Shown here: one piece after another, positions 33,338 through 44,420 of the stretch
Layout: the number at the start of each line of letters is the position of its first letter
Position numbering within the stretch: the first letter of the stretch is position 1
Source of the DNA: Rhabdophis nuchalis
Taxonomy: Eukaryota > Chordata > Lepidosauria > Squamata > Natricidae
DNA length: 64,000 nt
Reading direction: 5' to 3'
Assembly (NCBI GenBank): GCA_039707465.1
Contig: CM077645.1
Span: 58,405,850 to 58,469,849 of the forward strand
Notes under the pieces: generated by a model
What the model was told of the DNA's origin: nothing
The model's input: only the letters and a program-made list of their open reading frames with translations
Databases searched by the model: none
Position numbers and translations under genes: made by a program

Positions 33338-33452
33338 CTTTCTTTTTCTTTCTTTCCTTCCTTCCTTCCTTCCTTCCTTCCTTCCTTCCTTCCTTCCTTC
33401 CTTCCTTTCCTTTCCTTTCCTTTCCTTTCCTTTCCTTTCCTTTCCTTTCCTT
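33338..33452 (+). repeat. (CTTC)n / (CCTTT)n microsatellite
   Basis: About 115 bp passing from cttt to cttc to cctttt-type pentamers. It lies inside the hAT element beside the L2 5' truncation point. Confidence 0.95.
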
Positions 33453-33592
33453 CCCGTTGGGTCACTGGCAGCGGCGGGCCAGATTTACTTCCAGGTACGC
33501 CGGTGGAACCCCCTCTCACCGGTTCTCTAAATTTCACCAACCGGCTCTCGCGAGTAGGTGCGAGCCTGCAGAAACCCACCACTGCCTACGCC

Positions 33593-33998
33593 CAGGAATC
33601 TACTCAATGAATGGTTAGCGCTATTTTGGTGTTAGATAAGAGTTAGCAGGGTTCAAGAAGGGTTGGGTAAAGCCATTTGTGGCTACAAAATTACTCTGGT
33701 CTGGTTTCTGTTTTGACTCTTCCCTTAGGTTCTTCCACTCCTTCTACTACATCATCTTTAAAGGATTTAAGTATCTATCCCTTTCATTTCTCCTGTCATT
33801 TAATTCAAACCTTTCATTTTCAGTGGCTGCCAAAAAGGAGCTTTAAATATAAATGTATGTCAGTTTTCATTTAAATAACTGATAAGCGCATAAATCAAGA
33901 ACTTTGTTTAAGATAAATGATGATTTTCTTTCTTAAACCAAACATTTCTTATTTTGATTCTTTTAAGTCATGTTGTCAGTTTATATATTAATTGGAGT
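33593..33998. other. No recognisable feature
   Basis: Flank of the hAT insertion. Nothing was identified. Confidence 0.5.
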
Positions 33999-34385
33999 CA
34001 GTGGTGGGTTCCTAATTGGTTTAATACCAGTTTGCTGAGAGAGGGTGTTTTGTGTGTGCGCAAAATTTTTTTGCCCCATTTTATGACCTTTTTTGCCACA
34101 GTGGTTAAACATAGTAGTTTAGATAGTAACATGGTTGTTAAGTGAATTTGGTTTTCCCATTGACTTTGCTTGTTAGAAGCTCACAAAAAGTGACATCATA
34201 CACGACTCTGGGATACTGCAAGTGTGTCATAAATACAGGTCAGTTGCCAAGCATCTGAATTTTGAACACATGAATATTTACAGGTGTAAATGTGAAAAAT
34301 GGTCATAAGTCATTTTTTTCCAGTGGTATTGTAACTTCAAACGGTCACTAAATGAACAGTTGTAAATTGAAGACTATTTATATTT
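33999..34385 (+). repeat. CAGTGGTGGG-family hAT fragment with gttaag-type interior
   Basis: Left end CAGTGGTGGGTTCCTAATTGG-like (33999 on). The interior has attttatgacctttt, tggttgttaagtgaatttgg, ttgccaagcatctgaatttt and aaaaatggtcataagtcat, a widespread squamate repeat. Parts of this interior also occur on both sides of the L2 insertion in the 30524 element. The right terminus was not found, so this is a truncated copy. Confidence 0.6.
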
Positions 34386-35470
34386 CAGATAATCTCAAGA
34401 GTGATTTCAATTCTAGGCCAGAATCCATAACAAAATGTTATAAATTTATGATATTTATGTAGTTACTTACCAATCACATCTAAATTATATCAAAGTAGAC
34501 AAAATATATTTAAAATCCCCAAGGCATGTCACAACTTTTGAGCACCCGTAATGTTTCAAAATTGAAAGTGTAAAAATTTGACATGCCCTACAAAACTAGG
34601 AACCATATAACATTTAGACCTGACGCCACACCCTTGTGGATTTTGAGTGATTTTCATATGACTAAGCTAATTTTATAACCGATTTGCTTTATAGATTATA
34701 GGATTGGTCCATGGATTGGCTAAGAAGGGAATGGGTAATTTTGTTCTAAATGTATAATTGTGAAATTTTAGATATCTGTATATGATACTATATACAAGAC
34801 AAAATGCTAAAATATAGCAAGAAGCAAACAAATACAATAGAGTGCTATAACATTAAATGATATACGGTTCTATACAGAAGAGGCAATGGAACCTGTCATT
34901 TTCAAAATATAAAATCTATGACTTACTTTTTACTTACATTGGAATTGGTATTGTTGAAAGAAAGAATTAAAACAACATGTGATACCTGTAAATTGATACA
35001 AAATATATAAAGGAGGGTACTCAACCACTGGATATACTGACTGGTGAGGAAGGAAATAAATTGCACGAAGTGGACAGTTTAATTTAATATAGGCATAATT
35101 TTTCTTTTGAGTTTAGCATATATATAAAAATTAATTACAATCCACTTTACAGGTATAGTTGCATATGCCTTTTCATTATGGACTGAGATATTTATGTCTT
35201 TCTCTTCTTCCCTAGTAGAATATGTCCTATACCACGGTAAGTGAGTGAAAAAATAATAACAGATAATGCCTTTGCAAGCTTCACTGCCTATGCATCATTC
35301 CAACCATCCATATCAGCAGTCTTCTGATGCCTCCCCATGTTTTCCCTCCTCACCACATTTTTTTTTATCAAGTCCTTTCCACACTGTGTGGTCTCCCAGT
35401 ATCTGGGAAAGCCTCACTTCATCTCCACTGCCTGAAGCATGGGCAACTCCAATTGTCCTTCTGCTAAAGC
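34386..35470. other. No recognisable feature
   Basis: AT-rich DNA without a recognised gene or repeat family. Confidence 0.5.
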
Positions 35471-35474
35471 TAGG

Positions 35475-36130
35475 ACAATAGAAACAGAGAGAATAAGAAG
35501 CAGAGTTTTGATTGCTCTGATTAAAGCAAAGCCTTTGATAACACAGATCATGCTAGTATGTGGGGCATATTAAAGCTAATGGGTATGTAGGATCACCTAA
35601 TTATTCTTCTGAATAATCTTTATAATTAACAGGAAGCTAGCATAAGAACTAAATCTGAAGAAACGGAGTGTCTCATAATGGGGATGGGAGTGAGAAGCAC
35701 GTATATTTCAATATCTCTTTAGACTATGCAGTTAATATATGTGTGGCAGAATGGAAAAACATGACAGATGGAATTAAATCCAGAATTTGAAATATAACAA
35801 TTTGAGATATGCAAATGATACTATTTTCTCAGCCAAAAGTTAAAAAAGACTTAGAAGAGGTTATTATGAGGGGGGGAAAGGACAGTGAAAAATTCAGGTT
35901 AATGTTTAGTATTACAAAACCATGATAATATTTTATTCATCTTTCACAAGAAAATGTTTGTTGTCGTTAACTAATCTGTTCATTAATTCTTGATCAGGAA
36001 ATTTGAGTATTAGCTGCAGCTATATTTATGTTTCTGACTTTTTTATACCAAACAAATTCAAAATTGAAAAGTAGCCTCATGTAAGATAAGGGATAGTGAA
36101 CCCTTTGATGATAACTTTGATGATTTCTCT
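35475..36130 (+). pseudogene. Bov-B/RTE reverse transcriptase relic
   Basis: Scattered frames match RTE-type RT order: LIKAKPL (decayed KAFD region), MWGILK-like and IILLNNLY-like blocks, RTKSEET, MGMGVRS (decayed GVRQGC), then NNLRYANDTIFSAKS, the RTE NNLRYADDT catalytic block with D changed to N. Many stops. The clade call rests mainly on the last block. Confidence 0.65.
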
Positions 36131-38025
36131 TGCCATATTGCTTTCAGACACAGACATGGAACTAGATACTAATGAAGAGGAAAATGTTATTTGAATTTAC
36201 AGTCAAGCACTAAAGACGGGCAAAAACTTTTTCTAATGTTTTTCCAATGAATACACTTGTATGGTTCAAGATCATCCTGACTGGAAGAAGAAAAAACAAG
36301 ATTGTAGCAGCTTTTAAACTAATGATACAATGCCATGGATAATTTCCCTTAAGTAGCTTAGAGATGTGAGTGAATGAATCATATATCATTTCAGGAAGCA
36401 ATTTTCCTCAATGAGTTCTACTTGCTAGATATCACAATGTATTTCAGATGGCGTAAAAGCTTTCATTTGAAATATGTCTCTGAAACTAGTTTAGGTACAA
36501 AGTCTAAATGTGTGTGTGTACAAGTATCTTATGGCACTTGCCTTTCATGTGTACCTTTGTACAGGAAGCAAATTGTTACTTGGAGAATTTATTCTATAGC
36601 ATAAATGGATTCCAACAATTCTTCACAGATGTTGTTACTATCCCAATGGAGGTCTTGATCTTCCTAGTGTGCTCTAAAAATATTTTAATGTAAGAGAAAT
36701 ATGTCTTAAAGCGCTTCATTAGACTACAGCACTGTACTTTTTCAAAGAAAACAGAACTGAAAACAATAATTTTAAAAGTCACCAAGATCTACTTAGGGAA
36801 AATAGAGCAATTTGAAGTTTTCTTGCCTACATTTCAGTTTGCATTAGCATGTACATTTAAGTTTGTTATTAGGAAGACTAAGATGAAGTACACTGAGCTG
36901 AGTTTTATAAAAATATTTTGGCATTGTTATGCCATAGCCTTAAGTTATCTATCAGGATTGACTGACTTTCTTGGCCCAAGGCTATATTCTAGTATGCTGT
37001 AGTCCTAAGGGTATACAATATTTGGTCTTTTGTAGCATGTTCAGATTTAAAAGTAGGTGAAGACGTATTAAATCTCTGAGATGTATGAAGTACTATTTCT
37101 AAGAATAGTACATGCTACTGAAATGTGATAGTGCACTGTATGGCTGCCAACTTTCAGCAACAATATAAGAAGAGACCTAGAATGAACACAGAAATGCCAT
37201 ACTTACCCAACTTAATACATATGAACAGGTTTAGAGATCTAATGAAATGTTGGAGACACTACATTCATATGCATTCCAAGAGAGAAAGAGAGAAGTAGAC
37301 ATCAATGTGTAAGTACATTCCATTCAGAGAATTGTGGGAAGTCACAGATCTTTAGGTCTGTCCTCACAGCATCTATTCTGGGCTAGAAGCCAAAAGAAAA
37401 TGAGAAGTTTCTAATGCTTCTTTGAGATCCCAACAGAATATATGGAGCTGCCACACCATGAAATGGAAAATTGGTCAATCTGGCTTATTCATTACCCAGG
37501 GAGCAGTTGATCTATATGTGCCAGGCTGGCCCTCAGCTTGTAAATGCTATAACTGAAAACTTCTATATTCTGAACATATGTTGAACATATGTTGAACATA
37601 TGTTGAACATTGTGCTACAAACATTATCTTAAGATTCCTGGGTTGGTTACCATCTAGACAAGACATGAAGTATACAATAATGCGATATAAAGCTCTTCCT
37701 CAGCATAAGCCTTCCTAACTTTGGTTTCAAATGGGGGTTATACAGTTTGTTTAAAATAAATATAAATGCAAATACAAATACATAAATTTAAGAAAAATAA
37801 AACCTGCTTTGTGCTAACCTTAATACCATAATGGGAAGTAAAGATTTTTTTTACAAGAAACCAAATGATATGCTGGGGATTTCAAGTCCCAAATGCAAGA
37901 CAAAAAGGCAAGTTCTTACCTTGTTCCCAAAAGGCAATATTATTGTGCCAACCTGACTTCCAGGCATTTGACAATGCAATCTGTAATTCTTCAGCAGACA
38001 AAGCTATCTATTGTGGCCACAGGGA
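36131..38025. other. No recognisable gene; 11-bp tandem
   Basis: AT-rich DNA. At 37571-37610 an 11-bp unit (tgaacatatgt) is repeated 3.6 times. No other feature was recognised. Confidence 0.5.
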
Positions 38026-38030
38026 GTAAC

Positions 38031-38409
38031 TGTCAGGGTTCGCTTCTTCTATTACTCAAGAAAGACCACACTTAAGCATATTTCAGAATGTTTAAGGTTA
38101 CTTTTACTGAATACAGAAGAACAGCAAACGAAGGTTAAGCAGGGAGTGACTAGTTTAGGCGCGAAACGTGTATATCAAAGCATAAGCCAACCCCAATAAC
38201 CCATGACCCCCACAATAGTGTCCAATGCAATATCCTCCACGATGTCAGGTGGGCATCACGTCCAGAGCAGTCATCAGAATAGAATGTGATACCGTTAGGT
38301 TTGCGATATCACCGACTCGCTCCATCTTCCTCCAGCACACATAGTTTACCCAACCCCCACCCTCCCCGTTTCCATGGCAGCCGAGCATGCAGCAAAGCGA
38401 AGGCTGACA
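38031..38409 (-). mobile_element. Solo LTR (379 bp)
   Basis: Plus strand begins TGTCAGGGTTCGC and ends GAAGGCTGACA, so the ends are TG..CA with a 6-bp inverted TGTCAG/CTGACA. A 5-bp duplication GTAAC flanks it (38026-38030 and 38410-38414). Read on the minus strand it has a U3-like GC-rich start and an ATTCAGTAAAA region near the end. No internal gag or pol follows, so it is the product of LTR-LTR recombination. Family (Gypsy or ERV) not determined. Confidence 0.8.
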
Positions 38410-38411
38410 GT

Positions 38412-38660
38412 AACAGAATTACAGAGTTGGAACGGGACCTTAAAGGTCTTCTAGTCCAATCCCCTGCTTGAGCAGGAGACAAATGATTGGTTGTCCAATG
38501 TCTTCTTAAAAACCTCCAGGGATGAAGCACCAACAACTTTTGAAGGCAAGCCTTTCCACTGTATAATGTATGGCCCTGTATAATGTACTTCTCCTGCTAT
38601 GAGCACTGAGGAAGACCCTCCTTGTGGATGCTTTTCTTTCCTAGGTAAACTATTCTATTC
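38412..38660 (-). mobile_element. CR1 LINE 3' end
   Basis: Plus strand reads attacagagttggaacggga, then tcttctagtccaatcccct, then gcttgagcaggagac, the reverse of the CR1 3' UTR. It continues with cttcttaaaaacctcc and gcctttccactgt, matching the more complete CR1 ends at 51866-52962. It begins directly at the solo LTR's right duplication. Confidence 0.85.
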
Positions 38661-40339
38661 CATGCTAAATGATGGAATGTTTAATTTCCAATGTTCTATG
38701 CAAGATACAGAGAACTATTTCTGAATAAATAGGTACAATAGTGGATACATGTGCAACGGAGGAGTTTTCAGCCTAAACATTGCATTTAAAGCCTATACTG
38801 TACCAGCTAAATGGTTGACAATTTCCCCATTTGTCCACTTCGATAGTTAAAAACAGGCTGATTAATTGTGTGGGCAGAAAGAGTTATGAATATACACACA
38901 AATACATACAATACACATATACTGTATATTGAAAATCCTTTCTAGCTTTAAGCTGTCTCTATGGGGCTGCAGTATAATCTAACTATTAAAGATGATTGCA
39001 CCTAGCCTTTGCATGTCAATCTGCTGTATTGGCAAATTCATTTGATAAGAAAGGATAATCTTTCCAGGCTTTTGCTCGCTCCTGAGTGGGTAAAGCCAGA
39101 AAAAAACTGTGGACAGACATAAAAATTTAAAAATCCTATAATGTGGAGAAGCTCTATTTAGTTTTCCTTTAATTTTTTTTAAACATTCGGCTTCTTGCTG
39201 GAATTATGGATACAAAGGCTTTATTAAAAGTTGGTGCTAATCTATTCTTTAGGGTCACAGGATCTTGCCATTTTGTACTGAAGGAAGGCAGTGAATGGAA
39301 CAGCAATCTTTGCTAACAAAATAGAACAAGGACAACACTACAATGCAAGCCTGATAGACGGCTTGCAAGACATTTCTCCATCTGTTGTGTTTTTTCCTAC
39401 TAAGATTAGTTCCATTCACTGCCTACACTCATCCAAGCTAGTAGATTCTGTGGTAGATAAAACTTGGAAGATATCCTCTTCACTTCCACTCTGTCACAGC
39501 TTTCAAACATTATGTACTAATGCCATATTATGCCTGTCTGTCAGAGAAAAGCTTCACTGAGCTCAGGAAACTTTCTTTCTAGGAAAAAATCCCACTGAGT
39601 TACTACTTCAATATTTTTAGATCAAAACAGTGATGACTTCTGAGTTTAGCTTCTTAACTGATTCATGCCAGTCAACTGCATCCACAAACATAAACATTAT
39701 GTTTAGTGACATAAATAGATACCAGGAATAGTAAAATAGTATGGATCGGAATGTATTTTCTAGATAAAAATTTAAAAATATTATTTTGAAGAAAATATGA
39801 AATGAAATCAACTAAAATATGAGTTGAACCATATAAGGCAACATTCTTTCCCATTCTGCTCTGTTAAATATGCTTAGGAAGTCAGATTGGTATTTAAATC
39901 TGCTTGTATATTCAAGTTTCCTTCTACTAGTGATGTATTTGATTGAACATTATGCTTTCTGCAACCAGCTTATTGCAAGTATAGCTTTCACAGCCTGAAA
40001 TCACTATGAGCAAGAAAAGGAGAAAAGAAAAAAGAAGTGGTAACAAAATTGAATAAGTTCTTGTCTTTATTTAAAACAGGTTCTGCAGCTTTGCCATCTC
40101 TCCCAATTCAGTACTTTTTCTGATATTGACGATACTATAGACAAATTCACAACTAATACAGAGAAGAAATATCAATGGGCCTCTTCTTTGAATGAAATGC
40201 TCCATTACATCCATAACTTTGTTTGTTCGTCAGCTGTTATCTTTGAGTTGCACCATGTCTGAGACATCCTTTACAAGAACAGAGAAAAAGGGTTAATTAT
40301 GCAATGGGTTCATATTAATATTGAATGCCATGCAACAAA
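38661..40339. other. No recognisable feature
   Basis: AT-rich DNA. Nothing was identified. Confidence 0.5.
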
Positions 40340-40445
40340 ATGTATTTACTTACTTATTTATTTAAACATATTTATGTATTTTTCACATTTTTGAACTACC
40401 CATTTAACTTAGAGTGGGATGCTGGGTGGTGTACAATAAAACATT
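40340..40445 (-). repeat. Possible LINE/SINE 3' tail
   Basis: On the minus strand: ttttattgtacaccaccca, then gcatcccactctaag, then an aaataaataag tail. This resembles the ends of L2-like elements (gccgccc, then an AT repeat) but I cannot name the family. Confidence 0.35.
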
Positions 40446-40528
40446 AAAATATGGATGATTCAACACTGTAAAAATTAGTTAAATGGCAAAGGGAGGGCGG
40501 AATACCAGCTCTTGGAATACCAGCCAGC

Positions 40529-40622
40529 AGGAGTCAAAACATGGCTTTGTGGTCTCATGTGGGAAGTATAGGTGAGCATCTATACTTCCCACATGAGACC
40601 ACAAAGCCATGTTTTGACTCCT
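40529..40622. repeat. Perfect hairpin, 43-bp arms, 8-base loop
   Basis: Left arm 40529-40571 (starts aggagtcaaaacatggct) and right arm 40580-40622 are exact inverses, with loop gtgagcat. Perfect complementarity suggests a recent origin, for example template switching during replication. No target duplication, and not part of a recognised transposon. Confidence 0.95.
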
Positions 40623-41001
40623 TTCAGAAAGCCAGGAGAGTGGGGAGCCTGCCTTACCTCCACAGAGCAGGTGGCAGTGGCAGAAAAGGCTTCCTAGATA
40701 TTGCCAGTTGTAGTTCTTTTTTTTTTTTTTATATTGAAAAAGTTTTATTGGTTTTACATTTTTTAACAGGGTAAGGTAATGGTTACAAAGAAATTTTGAG
40801 AGCATTCACGTCAGAGTCATCGGACCTTCCGAGACCTCAAAATACACATTAAAAAAGTTAACATAGAAAACATTTTCCATACCACTACAAGTTGAAAGCA
40901 AGTACATTTACCTAAATTCTCCCTTCCATGCTGTCAGACATTTACAAAAAGTCCGGATAGAAATATTATGCAAAATTGTTCAGGAAAAAATCAAGGCAAA
41001 G

Positions 41002-41850
41002 TTATTTTTTTGATCTAAGTCTTTTGGCTATTGTATCTTCTTTCTCTCCTCCCTGGCCCCCCGCAGGCGGAGCCTTGGCCCCCTCCGTCCCCCCTGGATC
41101 TTCCCCCAGGGCAGAGGAATGTTTTTTAAGAAAGGCTTCCGCCTCAGCAACTGTTTTAATCCTCACTCTTCCTCCTTCCCAGAACACCAGCATCCCTTCA
41201 GGTGTCATCCACTTGAACCAAATCCCGTGATCAAACAAGGTTTTAGACAAGAAGGAAAATTTCCTTCTTGAATCTCTAATTTTTCTAGGGATCTGCTTCA
41301 AGATAGTGACCGTTTCTCGATGATAAGTTAAAGGTTTCTCTCTCTGCGCTTTCAGGATTTCCTCTCTGGTTGACCTTCTAACAAATTTCACATGTATCTC
41401 TCTAGGCACTTCATTCATCCTGGCATATGCAGAGTTAATTCTATAGGCTAGGTCAATGTCCCCCCTGATCTCATCCTTAGGTTTTTGTAAATAGTCTGCT
41501 AAAATTGTACTCATAAGATCAGGCAGGCATTCACCAGAATCCTCAAGAACATTCTGAAATCTCAAAAAATATGTCATTCTTTCCATATCTATCCTAGACA
41601 CACGCCCATTTATTTCCCCCACCTCATTAGAAACATTTTTAATCTCTCCCTTAGCCCCCTCCAACCCTCCTTCCAATTCTTCATTCTTCTGTGTATTCTC
41701 CAACACTTGCTTCCGGGTATCCAATAGTTCCTTTTTGAAAGTACTATTTTCAGCCCTCTGGGCCTTTATTTCTGATATCAAAGTCTGCATAGAGGTTTCA
41801 AGAGAAGCCATCCTTTGTTCCAAATTTACAAGTGCTGCTTCTTGTGCCAT
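41002..41850 (-). CDS. L1-type ORF1 protein, copy B
   Basis: An intact 282-residue L1 ORF1-family protein starting MAQEAALVNLEQRM. Residues 1-90 are coiled-coil-like, then an RRM-like region (MERMTYFLRFQNVLED) and the C-terminal domain (EIHVKFVRRSTREEIL, GMLVFWEGGRVRIKT). The tail is GGTEGAKAPPAGG then IAKRLRSKK. About 84% of aligned residues match copy A by hand count, the most variable blocks being residues 165-185 and the N-terminus. It has no stop or frameshift, unlike copy A, whose last 25 residues are shifted. It would act as an RNA chaperone in cytoplasmic particles; reverse transcriptase must be supplied in trans. Confidence 0.92.
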   Translation of the reverse strand: MAQEAALVNLEQRMASLETSMQTLISEIKAQRAENSTFKKELLDTRKQVLENTQKNEELEGGLEGAKGEIKNVSNEVGEINGRVSRIDMERMTYFLRFQNVLEDSGECLPDLMSTILADYLQKPKDEIRGDIDLAYRINSAYARMNEVPREIHVKFVRRSTREEILKAQREKPLTYHRETVTILKQIPRKIRDSRRKFSFLSKTLFDHGIWFKWMTPEGMLVFWEGGRVRIKTVAEAEAFLKKHSSALGEDPGGTEGAKAPPAGGQGGEKEDTIAKRLRSKK

Positions 41851-42717
41851 GGTTAAAAGTTAGAGTCACTGCCACCAAGATGGCGTTTTCCGGGTGGGGC
41901 TGGTGGGGCAGATCAGGAGCTCAGTTCAGTTCAGGGCCGTGAAGTTGCAAACAATTCAGAAACCAAAAGAGACACAATTTCCCAAGTCAGCAAATAGTAA
42001 TAACGAAGGTATTCCAAAGAAGAAATCACAAATCCATCAAGAAATTTTTTTTCCAAAAATCCAGAGAGAGTCCTGCTTTCAAAGAGACGCTGGAAAATTT
42101 TCCTTAGTTGAAATAATCAGGCAGGGACAAAAAGAAGCCACTTCCACCGCCCATCTCAGCCAGAGGGAGAGAGTAGCAAAAAAAAGAATTTTTTTTAAAC
42201 TCAGCCAGACCTAGAAACAATGTTGCAAAAAGTCACATTCCACTTTCCCTTGTTAGAGACCGTCCGGAGTGAAAGTTTCCGCTTTCCCTTTGCAGAGAAG
42301 CCATTTTAACGTGCCGCTTAAATCCGAGGGGCTTTTTTTTAAAAATAAACACCCCCCTCCCAGTCCGTTCAGTCTGGCTGGCAGCAGGAAAAAAAAGTTT
42401 TTTAAAGACTCACTCTCTCCTCGCAGCTGAAGCCTCGGGAGTCCTTCTGACTGAGCCGATCAGCCCTCCTCATATTTGTGAATGGCGCCGTCTTCCTTGG
42501 GCGAAGGGAAAACCCCCCGCTAGCATGTTCTCCCTCACCTGAGCCGCGCCGGGAGCCGCTTCCTCCACCGCCGTGGGGGGCGCGCCCCCCGACGAGCCGG
42601 CCCTACGGGAGACCCTCAAACAAGAGGAGTCTCGCCCCCGTTGGGGGGCAGAAGAAGAAACAAAGCGGCGAGCGAGCGCTAGGCTCGCCCGTCGCCGCAG
42701 GAGCCGGAACCGGAAGC
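41851..42717 (-). promoter_or_regulatory. GC-rich 5' UTR of ORF1-only element B
   Basis: CpG-rich at the 5' end (42480-42717), T-rich on the minus strand towards ORF1, as in copy A. A plus-strand (antisense) frame at 42478-42735 is open through the CpG-rich block and shares APVGGQ, KKQSGERALGSPVAAGAGTG with the antisense frame of copy A. Confidence 0.6.
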
Positions 42718-42739
42718 CCAGTTGTAGTTCTTTAACAGT

Positions 42740-44086
42740 GATAACTTTTATGCATTTATGAAACAATTGTGGGTAAAAAGATAATACAAAAACATGCAAG
42801 TTAAGAGATTTTGCAGTTGATTTGGTGGTGTTTGGGGAAGACTCTTTGAAGGGAATTGAATTATTGATGACTAAATTAAAAGATTTTGGTACATTAGCCA
42901 GCTTTAACATTAACAAACAGAAGATAAAGATGTTAACAAAAATATGAAGATAAGATCAAACAGAAGTGATGAATAAAACTGGGTTTAAGATTGAGAAGAA
43001 GGTAAAACACTTGGGCATTACTATGTCAGATATAAATTGTATGTTATTTCAACATAACTTTGTGAAGACATAGAATAAAATTTAAAAGGATATGTTAAGA
43101 CGGTTTAAAGTACAATTGTCATTGTTGGGAAGAGTTTCTGTGATTAAGATGACAGTTTTACCTAAACTCTACGCTGTTGCAGAGAATATCTGCTTTGACA
43201 ACTGATGTACCTTTTAAGCAACAGCAGAAGGATATATTGAAAGTTGTATGGCAAGGAAAAATATAAGATGAAACGGAAAGATGAGAATTGCGTTTACCAG
43301 ATTTGAAATTATATTTTGCTGCTTGATTTATGTGAAAGAGTGGGTGTTGCTGAGAATTAGTAGGCTATTGGTCTTAGAAAGACATGATCTAAGATTCGGG
43401 AAGCTATGGTATGACAAAGCTAAGGTTAATGTAAATTTTAAACATCATTATGTCAGGTTATGCATGTCTATGTTTTTCCTATGTACGATTATCGGAAAGG
43501 TTTAAAGTAAGTAAAACATTGAATGGTTCTGAACCATGTAAGACTGAATTTGAAATTGAATTATGTATAAATGATACCCATGTTAATGCTAAAATGTACA
43601 ATTTTTACTGAAATTTGAGAAAAAAGAACCAATGAAAAAATTATCAATTGGTCTAATATTTTGATTATAATATGCAAATGAAAAAAATATGTTTGAAAGA
43701 ACTGAAATGTACGTGATGTTATAGTCTTAAAGAAGTTTTATAAAGTGATACACTATGGGCACTTGTCATAAAATAATTTCTAGAATGTATAAAGGTACTT
43801 AAAATTTGTCTTAGAAATATGTAAATCATGAAATGATATTTTATCATGTAGGATGGACATGTAACAAGGCTAAAAAAATTGGGATTAAAATATATACACT
43901 AATTCACAAGATCCTATAGACTAAAGTACATTTAAAAACACAGGCTTTTATTTTGGCATTAATGGACAGACAGCTAGAAGAAAGTCATGGAACTTTGTTT
44001 TTATATATCACAAATTCAGTGTGCACAAAAATGCACAAAAGTGAAAAGATTCAACACTACTCACAATAGAGGGTAGAAGCAACACT
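42740..44086 (+). pseudogene. L1 ORF2 relic (RT end and C-terminus)
   Basis: Broken frames follow L1 ORF2 order: KLKDFGTLASFNINKQKIK, KVKHLGITMSD, MLRRFKVQLSLLGRVSVIKM with TVLPKLYAV, VPFKQQQKDILKVVWQGK, RLPDLKLYFAA, and much later FYHVGWTCNKAKKIGIKIYT, the conserved HMWW-type cysteine region. Dozens of stops make it much older than the ORF1-only element beside it. It is interrupted after 44086 by an L2 end. Confidence 0.82.
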
Positions 44087-44089
44087 CAT

Positions 44090-44420
44090 TTCATTTCATT
44101 TCATTTATTCGACTTATTAACCACCCCCTCTCCCCGAAGGGACTCGGGGCGGTGCACAGGAAATTAAAAAACATAATATATCACAGAATAAATACACAAA
44201 TACTTAAAACTATATTAAATTAACACCCTGTGCTAAAATCTACCCCATTAAAACTAATCCATCAAACCAATGTACGAATTTCTCTGCTAAAAACTAAGGC
44301 TAGGTACGGTAGGTTAGGCCAGGCCGGCCTGTTGGAAAAAATAGGTTTTTAGTTGCTGGTGGAAGGAGCGGAGCTCCGTAGTTGTTCTAAGTTCTAGAAG
44401 GTCCGTAGTTGTTCTAAGAC
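44090..44420 (-). mobile_element. L2 LINE 3' end
   Basis: Plus strand: atttcatttc tail, then ccccctctccccgaagggac, tcggggcggtgcacaggaaa, then the ORF2 end (gccaggccggcctg, gaaaaaataggttttt). Truncated at about 44418, where a 17-bp segment (tccgtagttgttctaag) is duplicated in tandem (44375-44391 and 44402-44418). Confidence 0.88.

Larger units (their letters stand above)
30524..33584. mobile_element. CAGTGGTGGG-family hAT element carrying an L2 insertion
   Basis: Left end CAGTGGTGGGTTTCAAA and right end (inverse) CAGTGGTGGGTTTCTGC. Flanked by the identical 8-bp duplication CCTACGCC (30516-30523 and 33585-33592), which places the family in hAT. The element's own DNA is 30524-30658 plus 33290-33584, with ggcgtggcttggcagtcat near the left end and a long CTTC/CCTTT microsatellite. 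No transposase is encoded. The central 2.6 kb is a nested L2 LINE. Confidence 0.88.
40720..42717 (-). mobile_element. ORF1-only L1-type element, copy B (HAL1-like)
   Basis: Same organisation as copy A. Flanked by the 16-bp duplication CCAGTTGTAGTTCTTT (40704-40719 and 42718-42733). On the minus strand it begins gcttccggttccggctcc, has a GC-rich 5' UTR of about 867 bp, one ORF1, a 3' UTR of about 280 bp with aataaa, and a poly(A) tail (T run at 40720-40730 on the plus strand). No ORF2. The L1 ORF2 relic next door (42740-44086) is outside the target duplication and in the opposite orientation, so it is not part of this element. Confidence 0.92.

Noticed and set aside
35266..35481. 71-codon frame starting MPLQASLPMHH
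   Set aside because: Chance frame with no family resemblance, just upstream of a Bov-B-like relic.
37571..37610. CRISPR-like short repeat
   Set aside because: A contiguous 11-bp tandem without spacers, in a vertebrate-like genome.
42740..44086. L1 ORF2 relic as the missing ORF2 of the ORF1-only copy B
   Set aside because: It is outside copy B's target duplication, on the opposite strand, and far more decayed than copy B.
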